Below are positions 1 to 11,900 of a DNA stretch of 64,000 nt, one piece after another. Every line of letters starts with the position of its first letter. The stretch's first letter is position 1. The notes beneath the pieces were generated by a model. It was not told the origin of the DNA. It did not search any database and saw nothing but the letters and a program-made list of their open reading frames with translations. Both the position numbers and the translations under genes were made by a program. The DNA lies in the NCBI GenBank assembly GCA_951217055.1, contig OX578276.1, positions 116,000,754-116,064,753 on the forward strand, written 5' to 3'. The stretch is from Gerris lacustris. Lineage: Eukaryota > Arthropoda > Insecta > Hemiptera > Gerridae.

Positions 1-1641
1 CTATTAATTCAATTTCTCAATGTGTATTTTTATTTTATATATTACGAGCCCTTAGGCCTTTGGCAATAGAAAACAATTACACTTAAATAAATGAATTTAG
101 ATATATGTTATTATATTATATATTAGATAAGTTATTATATCTATTTGAAGACCAACAAATCAAAACAAACATGTGGTTGCCTTAGCTTAGCAACAACAAA
201 TCATTGTGAGGAGTGTTGTTGGGACAATACTCGATTATAATAAATGATTAAATAAATCTATTTGGACTAAGCTTTAATTTGTCAAGTTCCTTTTTGATCA
301 CCTCTTGATAGGGGGACCTTGTTGATTAGTCTTAGTGTTTCTTTATCATATCACCACAGGAGAGAAAGCTCACTATTTTTGGAATAGAATATTTTACCTT
401 CCAAAATACCCAACCTTCATAGAAGTCTCTTATGAACACATGGACAAATCCTTGATGTGATGTCTTCTGCTGGTAGAGGTTGCTGGCTTTTGGTTGCTTT
501 TCTATGATGATGTTAAGGGATATAATAAATTCTTAAATTTAGTAAAAAGGGCTATATTTGCCCATCCTGGGTATCACTAACCTTAGTTTGAATTTTGTTC
601 CTTTGGTTGTTTGATTGTTGCCAATTTATAGTCTTATCATTAAGTTAACTCAGTATAATTACTCTCACATACAAGAGAATATATTTATTCATTTTACATT
701 TGTTAATAACAACAATATGTTTCTACGGAAACTTGAGCAATCAAATGATTACTTATCAAATACTGCAACATTGACACAAAAAAAAGAAAATGCAGCTTTT
801 ATAGTATAACTCTCATAAGGTAATTTTTTTTATTGATAATGAAGACGTGTTAGAAAAGGACAGATAAAATCAGTAAAGAAAAATCATGGAGGTAAAAAGA
901 ATCCTATGGACTGTGGTGTGGCCAAGGATTGTTTTATTTATATTTAGACATCATACTAAAGTTTTCTAACATCTAGTAACAACCTTCCTTCTACCACAAG
1001 CCAATGATAGAATTACTCATTACTAGCTTACTGCGGATTCGTGAACCAGGGGAAGACTGTAATTTTTATTGCAGTACATGCCACTTAATGTGATCACTTC
1101 GGGACCTAGTCTAAGTGATAGCAATAACTGACTGATAATAGTAAGCAAAAGGTATCGAATGAGGAAGTGGTGAGGTGAGGATTACTTTCTGAGAAAAAAG
1201 GATGTTCCCCGATACACCAGTGCCACAGCTCTAGTTGTTTCAACGAAAATGATAAAAAAAATCTGACAATCTCAATATTAATCACAATGAATTAAAAAAA
1301 ATAATAATGCATTGGTATTGTGTGGGCCTGTTCCAAGCTATTTTGATCACACAAAAGCACACGGTCAATACTATTGTCAATATTCAAAATTATTGTCAAT
1401 ACTATTGACCGTTGCGGAGTTGGTATTGATATAAAAAACAGTATTGATGAAAATTTGTTATTGAATTGCATATTGACAATATTATTTTCAATAATATTGA
1501 TTGTGTGCGGTGGGGGGGGGGGGGGGGGGGGGGATTAAGGGGTTTATAACATTAACAGTTATTGCATAAAGCGGTGTGCAGTGTATTTTATTTTTCCCTT
1601 CTAAAATATTGTGTAATACTTAATTTTTTTCTTAATTACAG
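1..1641. other. Intronic or upstream sequence of PSMD5, no gene seen
   Basis: This AT-rich stretch ends in the polypyrimidine tract and AG acceptor of the first visible PSMD5 exon. Because that exon begins in the middle of the protein, the stretch is most likely intron. I looked for the missing N-terminal exons and found no convincing one; the longest open frame (615-809) has no recognisable content. An imperfect inverted repeat (about 1358-1390 against 1475-1511) ends at a run of 22 G (1512-1533) and may be a small inverted-repeat element. Confidence 0.6.
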
Positions 1642-1776
1642 TTATCTAGGCTGGAGAGTGAGAGAGATATAGAATTGTTGTTAACCAAGCGGCCTTCTTT
1701 CATTACGGATATTCTATTTTTATTGAATGATGAGGATTTAGCGATTGCACAAACTGCTATTGATCTTCTTACCAGG
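1642..1776 (+). CDS. PSMD5: PSMD5 visible exon 1 of 9
   Basis: It follows acceptor TTACAG and ends at donor GTACTG. It carries 45 whole codons with an acidic, helical sequence containing LLNDEDLAIAQTAIDLLTR. This matches the ARM-repeat segment near residue 125 of the human protein, so earlier exons must exist to the left. Confidence 0.85.
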
Positions 1777-2851
1777 GTACTGAAAAAACTGATAATTCTT
1801 CTTGAATTTAACTTTAATGCTGTTACCTGAAAATATTTCTTGTTTCATCTAATTTTCTTTTGATTCAAGATTGTGAAGTTTTTATGATTATAATTAATTA
1901 GGATTATAATTATAGCTATTTTAGAAAATGTATTTGAATTTGTTAGATTGGCAAAACTGAGTATGGTTTTAAATCACTTCTAACTGGTGACACAGATGGT
2001 CTTTTGCGTGAACTTGAGGGATCAGGAGCTGTAAACTCTCTCAGGGCTTACCAGGTATGCTTTTATAAGTATTTATTTTACCTTAATTAATTATATATAG
2101 GGCAAATAAGTGTACCAAATTGAGGATATAAATTAATTAAATTAAGCACCAAACCCATTTTCAGGAATTCAAAAACATTTTTTCTTTCTGTAGGATTGTA
2201 CCACTAAGTAGTTATTTCATGGAAAAATTGCATTGATAGTAAACTTTAAGATGCTGCATAAGATAATAAAGTACATTTATCAAACAAAAATCATAACATC
2301 ATTTAAAGGAGAAGAGGAATACCAATATGTCCAAATTTTCTGTCGGGTATGATGTGTAAACTGATCTTCCTTGGGTCACCGGATTACCGACCCCTAGTGG
2401 ACTTTTAATGTGCCCTCACTGGAATTCAATTCCTCTATAAAACTGTCAAACTTGTCAACGTTTTTCTGCTCTCAACTTTGTGATTTTCAAATCTTGTATT
2501 ACCCCCTTGTAGACAAAAAGGTTGCTGAACCCTGGTCTACATCATCAGTGGCGCTTTAATGCACAGTTGGCAATTCAGTATTAACCTCTTTACCTGCATT
2601 TTAATGATGTATGATTAACGATCTAATTTGAGGGAGAAAATTGTATAGAGACACTGGATACAATAATCACTTTATGTCATTCTTACAACATGTTATTTAA
2701 ATATGTAATACATCTTGTATTTTATCTTCTCTGTAGTATATATTTGCTAGCATATGTATTCTGTTGTAATAACAGCTCTGTATTTCATGTAACCCTAATA
2801 CCCCTAATCCACGTGATTAAATTATTTTTTTCTACCTGTCTCTTTTCTTTA

Positions 2852-2913
<62 letters not shown>

Positions 2914-5900
2914 CATATTTGTTTATTGTTTATGATATTTAGGTCATATTTGATATCGGTTGTGAATCAGAAGATAAACTGAGTAAACTGGAAGCTGCTG
3001 GACTATTAAGAGGGTTTGGAAAGTTACTTTCATCAGATGATATTCTTGGTAAAATGGCTGCCATTGAGGAACTATCCAAACTTGTCGCTACCCCTCATGG
3101 ATACAGGTACAGATGGACACTGCTTTAAAATGTTTATGCATACTTCAGAATTGTAAGCAAGCTGTCATAGAAATAAAAAATTAAAGTAATGAATAATAAG
3201 TAGAAGTTCAAAATAGAAATGACTCATAAATGATGCAATGTAGGTTATTTAAGTAATAAAAATTATTAAATACAGATTTATCTTTACTTGCAGGTTTCTA
3301 TCAAGGCAAAACTGTATACATGTTCTGGCACAAGAACTTATTGATGCACCGAAATCTTCTATGGGTTCTCTTATAACTCCAGGTAACACTTCTTACTATT
3401 TTTCATCATTTCTTTAGGCAATATTACTATTACTGAATTTTTAGTTGTTTTGAAGGGTGAAGGACGACTACCTTCTGGAGCCCCACTGTAGAAAAGAGCA
3501 ACCGAGCTAAAGAGCAGAACACCCAGCATTGCGGGCTAAGCAAATCTTCCAAAATGAAGTATTTTTCAAATCTGGCTCCGCACCGCTTAAAAGCCCAGGT
3601 TTAATGGATGCTAGAATATATTTATTATTGTAATGTGCGGGTAAAATAGAAGTGAAAAATTATATTTAGCGATACCCGCAATACCTTAACCTGTTGTTGT
3701 TTAACCTTTAATCTTCTGTCACCTTGCTTTAGTTTACAAACATAAATACTTTATTCTACATGAAATATGTTATTATATTTAAAGTGTCCATTTAGAATGT
3801 TTGTTTCTATATGAATAAAATATAGTTTATAAATGATTTGCCCAGTGATAAAGAAACAGTGTGTGTGATTTGGTTTAGAGGTAAATGATTTTCGAGAAAC
3901 TTTCAACCCATCATTTTTTTGATTTAACAGTGGCAGGATGAAATACCAAATTTGTTTTCCAACAACTAAACAACAAAATCCTACTTTTCTTTTAACTGTG
4001 TGTCATGAAACAAGATATAATTGGCGTGATATAATTGATAACTGTTGCTTTATTTCTGTCAACTCTAAGATAATTTTTATCACAAAGTGAATTTTTTTTA
4101 CAAGATTTTTATCACAAAGTGAAATAGCAGATGGTAAATAACTAATACCAAAATCATTTGCTGATAGATAAAGTGTAGGCATTGCTGTAGAGAAGAGAAG
4201 AGAAAATAATGTCCAATATTTAATGTTATGATTATATGTAAATACAGTACCTATACAACTATATATTACTGTAGTACTTGCAGTATTACTTCCTCCTTTC
4301 ACAACTAACAATTATAATTACCAGAAATTTGCAACACATAAAGCTCTTTAAATATAATTTAATTTATGTTTAAAACAAACAGTATTAAACTTTGTTCCTT
4401 TAAACAAATATGCATCTAAAAGAAGTAGAAAGAAATCTTAATTTAAGTTTAATTAAAAGTTATTATTCAAATTCATTAAAAGTCTAATTTAAAAGACACA
4501 TGAAAAATTCACTTTGTGATAAAAATTATACTTTAAATCAAATTATAATTATCAATAACTACGGGAGACATGCAGAGAAAAATAGACCCCCGCACCGGGA
4601 CTCGAACCACGGGTCCTCCTATTAATCCGTTACAGGTGCTCTTGCCAACTGAGCTATAGGGGAGAATGATTTTTCTCTGTTGTTACTGATACAAGTTCCC
4701 CGAATCCAAGCTTTCAAAACTCAGTTGGCAACTATTTGATTTAAAGTAAAATTTAATCTTTCCGTAGTATGAATACTACCAAAAACTTAATAATTTGATA
4801 AAAATTATCTTAGAGTTGACAGATATAAAGCAATAGTACAAAATACTTCATTTTGGACGATTTGCTTAGCCCGCAACGCATACCCATGCGTTCTGCTTTT
4901 TAGCTCAGTTGCGCTTTTCTTTCTACAGCGGGGCTCCAGAAGGTAGTCCTTCACCTAAGAATTTGTTCTAATAGTGTGACAAATAACTGGTACCATATTG
5001 AAATAACAAGCAAATAAACAATTGATTACGGAATGCATTGGTTGTTCATTGGAACCAATCAATAAATCATTTATAAATTAAATTGAATTTAAGCAATTCA
5101 AACACATTGCATTGATTGTTCATAGGCTCCAACAAAAGCCAGAAGCTGCTTTTTTGAAATACATATGTATAAAATAATACTTGGAGAGACAGTTTCTTCT
5201 CTAATTCCTTAATGGCGACCTTCACTAATGCCCTAATATTTGACTTCAATTATCTTTGTATTTCTTATATTGAAATAATTGTAAACTTACTTATTGTAAC
5301 TAAGATTATTTTTTAAATTGCATTAGTTGCCAATAATATGAAATTATTTGTGTTGCAGGTTTATTAAAGTTTTTTGGTTGCGCTTGCCAGAGACATGCTG
5401 CTGAAATTCACAGAGACTACTCTCAAGTACTATTTTGTTAAATAATTTATAGCTAGTAAATTATAGTAATCAAATAAGAATATATGCCATAATCATAATT
5501 TAAAACAACATTTTAATGAGAATGTTTATTCATTGTTACAATAAAGCAAATTAAGAGAAAAGGGACATCAAAAGCTTTCTAAATAAGACTGTGAGGACTT
5601 CATATCCTTTTAAATGTGTTCTTTACTTTAAAACCTAGATTGCTACGTAATTCTTTGTGGTTTAAGTTTTATTAACTTTACATATTTTTAAGATATACTA
5701 TCGTATGGTTGTTTAAGATTGATTTGAAAGGTTCACTTTTAATAATAATAAAATTATTGGCTAAAGGCTTTCAATCTGCCTTTATAAATATATGAATGTA
5801 ATAATTAGGGCTCGGATCGATATGCTCGATAAAATCTCCAGATATGCTCGAAAACCAGTGCCGGAACTAGCCATGTGCATGGGGTCAGCCGCACACGGGC

Positions 5901-8900
5901 CTCGGGGTAAGGGGGGGCCTCACTTCCGCTCGGCCAGTTATAAAAAAAAATAATGAAATAAAAATAAAGAATAATTTTACTAAAAAGGTGAAGTTAGTTT
6001 GTATTTTATTTATTACCATTGTTATTATTAATATTATTTTTATGAGGTAGGTATCTATATTCTTTTCCACATAATAATAATAATAATAATTATTATCATT
6101 TTTTGCGACAGTTGATGTTAAATGCTTATTAAGGTGATATTATTAATATAAAAAATTGACTTACAACATGACGTGATTTTTATACATTTGGGTATTTTAG
6201 ACTGTTAATGTTTTGTATTATCCTTTATATGTTTTATCAAAATATAACTATCTTTAGTAAGTTTTTAAATTAATTATAAATTTTGAACTTTTAAAATATG
6301 CCTACACAGGGGCCACCTACCACGATCTACTCAATATCTCCGGAATCTAAAGACACGGTTTGCTGGGTTCTATGTAAACTTAAAATGAGCTTACAGAAAA
6401 AAATAAGCACTTTGAGCGCTAAAATGCTCTGCTGCAGTACTTAAAATATGAAAAAGTTAATAGAAGACATATTTTTAAGGCTAAAGTAAGATTCTATGGC
6501 TTAAAATAAGAACTTTTTACTCTTGGCATTTTTTCTCCAAGAATTAAAGTTTCAGAGTGTTCAACTCAAGTCTAACAGCTAAAATAATGGATCTAATAAA
6601 AAAATTGAAAATAAAGAGTTCTTATTTTGAGCCATAAACTCGAAATCCATTCTTTAGTATTAATTACAAGGGCTCTTTTTTACTTTAGCACCCCCCTTGG
6701 TTAGTTGGTGGCTAAAAAAAAATCTTTCACACGGGCCTCAGCAGGTCTAGTTCCGTCTCTGTCGAAAACCATATGTTTTATGCTCAATCGATATGCTCGA
6801 AAAACCCATTATATGCTTGATAGATATGCTCGAAAAAACCCATTACAATATGCTGTTAAATATGCAGAATATGTTTGAAAAACACTGTTTAAAACTATAG
6901 AGAAGACAGTGAAACGAAAAAATCTACAACTTATCATTATATAGAAGCAATTTTTAAATTGTATGTATGATACACTGCTATATCCTTAAGTTTCAAGTAT
7001 ATGTATGAGAAGTTTTATGTAAAAGTTACAATTTAAAAGTTTATTTACAAAATGTTCAGTATTAGGCAAGTTAATGAATTAGATTGGCATTGGTCTGTAA
7101 ATCAAGATTCTTTCTATATTTTCACTTTTAAGTGATTTTCTTAAATCGGCCAATAAAATCTTTTAACGTCAATTAAGACGAGAGGTAAATACTTAACTGA
7201 TGCTGCATCTTGTGCAGAAAGTTTGGAAAATCGTCTGACATTGCAGATTCGCCACGCTGCATCTTCTCCAACTGGGATTTGAATAAAAACAAACTATTTA
7301 GGCGAAAAACCACAAGAATATGCATTTATATGCTTTTCTGAAAACAGGATTTATATGCTCGATAAATTTAAATTCTGTTGGTCCCAGAGAGGTGAAAATA
7401 CCACCAAAAGGCTTCTTTCAATGTGTACTATTCAGGAAAAAAATCCGAGCCCTAGTAATAATATTTATCTACTCACAGAAGCAAAATCAAGCATTGTTGT
7501 ACTGTTTTCAATCTGCAAATTGTCATTTTTCTTGATTCTTTTGTAACATGTCAAAAAAACACACAGCAAAATAATAAAGTGTCAGCAAAAGTTCTAAGTG
7601 TCAGCAAAATTACAATCAAGGCAGCAAAACAACAAAGGCAACAACATTTTTAGAATTGGTTACTACATCAGAGGTTATGAACTCTCCACTTTGTCCATTT
7701 TTATATATTTATGCATAATATTCTGCAAAATATTTATATATTTTTTTAAAAATTATAACAATAAAACAAATGTTATAGTCCAGGAGATAGTGTGCAAAAA
7801 AGTGTCTGACTAACATCAAGCTAGAATTTTGTGTATAAGTAAATCTTTTGGTGCCTGTTGGGGTGTTTGGTTTGGTTTGGGGGAAGGGGGTGGCTTACAG
7901 TCCCCACTACTTGTCCTCCCTTCCACTAGCCACCCTTCAGTCGTAGTCTGAATGTCTTCCTGTCACAGTGTTTTTCTCCCGACTCGATGTTATTTATCCA
8001 AACCTCAATAAAAAAAAGAGTTTTTATGTGTTTCCTAAATCTAATAATTTTGTGTTTTACATCCAATTCCTGATGCGCCGCATCATATGGTCCTTCGCCG
8101 GATAATTTGTATAATTATTTATTCAAGTAAAGATAATTTGTTTAAGTAAAGATAATTTGTTTAAGTTATAAATTAATAAGATATAGTTGTTTTAAGTCGG
8201 ACTAATAAATAAAAAAATAAGTTATAAAGAATTCTTTAAATTGTGACTTTTATGTGTTGTGATTATTGCGGACTTAAGAATCAAGAAAAAATCAAGAAGG
8301 AATTTATTTTCTAAATAATCTGTTCTGGTGCGATGTTTAAGAGAAGAGTTTTGGAGGGAAAAGATGGACTCGCCCAATCAGGGGTGTGGAACCATGCACA
8401 TCTAGAATCTTCTAAAACCTTCCACGGTCGCCGGTTCTTCCTAACCTGCACTCCAATCAACTTCCAGTATACTTTTTCACATCTATTTTTATCAATCTTT
8501 TTAAACTTTTATCAATCCTTTTAAACTTTTAACAAAACTTTTATTTTGTTTTATTATTTAATAATCATATTTCTTAACTTAAATTTGTTATATTATATAT
8601 GATTTATTATTATTATTTAACCATTAATTTTTATTATGTCCATGTTTATAAATGGTTATCCTTTAATTTAATAATTATTGGATTGTTATTATTTTTTGTC
8701 TTTCAATTTATCGGTTTTTATTTTTTGTACTTAGATATTTTTGCTTGTTATTTTTTTGTTTTTAACTGTGTTTTGTTCTTGCAAGTATGGGACGTCCAAC
8801 CAATTTAGATTCCCTCAAAAATCGAAAAAGAGCAATAATTGCCTCTTTTAAAAGATGTGAGGAATTTTTAAAAAATTATGACCCAGAAGAACATTCCTTC

Positions 8901-11900
8901 CAACTTAAAACCAGATTAGATAATGTTAAACCGTTACATGACCAATTATTAGAGTGTGTAACAGAAATCCAATTAATTTCAAATGATGAAATTTATAACC
9001 AAACTCTTGATGGAGAATTAGAGGATTTTGAAAATGGATTTTTTAGTTTAATTGGTAAATTAGAGTCTATGTGTAAAAGTAGATCTAATTCTCCTAAAAG
9101 CTCCACTGAATCAATTCCATTGTCCAATAATAACTCAGCCTGTAAACATAATTTAGATATTCGTTTGCCTCAAATTTCCTTGCCTTCTTTTAATGGTGAT
9201 TTTAAAAAATGGAATACTTTTAAGGACAATTTTCTTAGTTTAATTCACAACCAACCGATTCCTAATGTAAAAAAATTACATTATTTAAAGTCCTGCTTAA
9301 AGGAACAAGCTTCTGATTTAATTAGCAATTTAGCGACAACTGACAATAATTATAAAATAGCTTGGGACTTAGTAGTCCAGAGATATGAGAATAAACGGTT
9401 AATATCAAATTCTCATGTAAATTCCTTGTTCCAACTTCCATCTTCCAAGAGTGACTCATTGTCCTCCCTTAAGAATTTACACTGTGAATTTTTTAAAAAT
9501 GTTAGAGCTTTAGAAGCTCTAGGTGAAAATGTAGATGAGTCAAGTTTTATTTTAGTGCAATTGCTTGCATCCAAATTCGATCGAAATTTATTAAAAAGAT
9601 GGGAAGAGTTTGTTTCTGATCAGAAAAACTCCCCTAAAATAACTGAAATTGAAACTTTTATTTTAAAAGAAATTAATATTTTAGAAATGTCCTCTCCTTT
9701 ACCCTCCAGTTATCAAAATCAAGGTAGTAAACCGTTTCAGAAACAAGGCTCTTCAAATAAAACAAGTTCAGATAATTATAAAAAGGATTATAATTATTTC
9801 AAGTCCAAACAAGAAGTATCAAGTTATCCAATTTCCAATAATTTAACTCCTAAGTCGTCAACTGTTAATCCTTCGTCCAATTCCTATGAACCGAAGACTG
9901 AATCCAAAACTTACCCCTGCTATGTTTGTCAACAGGTGCACAGGCTTTATATGTGTCCTACATTTTTATCTATGACACCTGATAAACGATATGAATTTGT
10001 ACAGTCTAAACAACTCTGTTTGAATTGTTTTAATAAAAATCATAAAGCTGCCTATTGCAAAAGCACCTATTCATGCAAGATATGTTCCGCCAAACACCAC
10101 TCTTTGCTCCATAAAAATAAAGATTCCAATCAACCTCCTGCTGTCACTTGTACAAGTAGTCATACTTTCGAAGCTCAATCTCCTAACCTTAAAAATGCTA
10201 ATGTCCTTTTAGCTACTGCTCTAATAGATATTATGAGTCCTGACGGAAGTATTACTACTGCTAGAGCCCTATTAGACAGTGCAGCTCAAGGAAACTTCAT
10301 CTGTGAATCCTTAGTCCAAAAAATGAAACTCAAACGAATAAAATGTGATGTTCCTGTTAGTGGTTTAGGACAGTCTAAAGCACAAGTTTCACATCAAATT
10401 AACATTGTTGTTAAATCCAAGGTTAATGAATTTCGTTTTCCAATTAGTTGTTTTGTTTTACCTAAAATTACCAGTTCTTTGCCTCAGTGTTCGTTTGATT
10501 ATTCAGAGTGGAATTTACCTCCTAATGTTAGATTAGCTGATCCTACTTTTAATATTTCTTCTCCAATTGACTTACTTATTGGTGCTCAATATTTCTTTGA
10601 TATTTTAACTCAAGGAAAGATTGTCATGTCTGATTCCTTACCTGTCTTGCAGTGTACCCAATTCGGTTGGATTCTGTCTGGCAGATATTTTGACGAAACT
10701 CCAAATCCAATTACTTCATCCAACAATGTATCGTTTAATTTTCTTACTGTATCACCCACAGATAGATCTTCTCAATTAGATTCCATGTTAACCAAATTTT
10801 GGGAGTTAGAGCTGTGTGATACCAAACCTAAAGTTTCACGAGAAGATGAGTGGATTGATCAATTTTATGAAAACACTACTGAGTATTGTAATAATAGATA
10901 TCAAGTTCGATTACCATTTGTAAAGGATCCAAAATGTTTAGGTAATTCCTATGATACAGCTCTTAAGTGTCTCTTTTCTATGGAAAAGAAATTCAGCAAA
11001 AATTCCAAACTCCATGAAATGTACTCTGAATTTATGTCGGAATATATAACCTTAGGTCATATGATGGAACTTTCTACTGATGAATATAAATTAATTTTTT
11101 CTAATCCGCATTATTTCCTCCCTCACCATGCTGTCCTCCGTGATAGTTTAACTACAAAGCTAAGAGTTGTGTTCAATGGTAGCATGGTGACAACAACTGG
11201 TTTGTCATTAAATGACATACTAGCTGTTGGTCCTCAATTACTTAACGATTCATTTGATATATTATTAAGATTTAGAGGCTATCTTTATGCCCTCATTGGT
11301 GACGTGGCAAAAATGTATCGCCAAATTCGCATTCATCCCCTTGATACAGCTTATCAGTTAATTTTATGGCGCTCAAACCCGTCTGAACCTGTAAAAATAT
11401 TTCGTTTGCTGACTGTAACTTATGGTACAGCCCCAGCTCCATTTTTAGCCATTAGAACAACTCATAAATTAGCTTCTGATTTTAAAGTTTCCTTTCCTAA
11501 TGCGTCCAAAAGGATCTTACAAGACTTTTATTGTGATGACCTGGTTTCAGGTGAAAGTACTGTCAGTAGATTAATTCAGTTGAAAGACGAATTATCTGAA
11601 ATTTTCAAGCTTGGAGGTATGGAGCTTCGTAAATGGTGCTCGAACTATCCAGGTTTAGAATTCTCTTCCGATAGTGAATTTATTTCTTTATCAATTGATG
11701 ACAATGTTAAGACTCTAGGTATGTCATGGCACCCTAGAGACGATACCTTTCAATTTCATATTGAATTTCCGACTAGAGAACTTGTGACAAAAAGAACAAT
11801 AGTCTCTGATGTTTGTCGAATTTTTGATCCTTTGGGATTGATGGGTCCACTAGTGATGAAGGCAAAACTGTTCATTCGTACCCTATGGCTTAATCATCTT

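Noticed and set aside
615..809. Candidate upstream PSMD5 exon
   Set aside because: The translation shows no ARM-repeat pattern and ends in a K-rich run without a fitting donor.
4583..4665. Functional tRNA gene
   Set aside because: Boxes A and B are present, but the acceptor and T stems mispair and the anticodon loop has nine bases.
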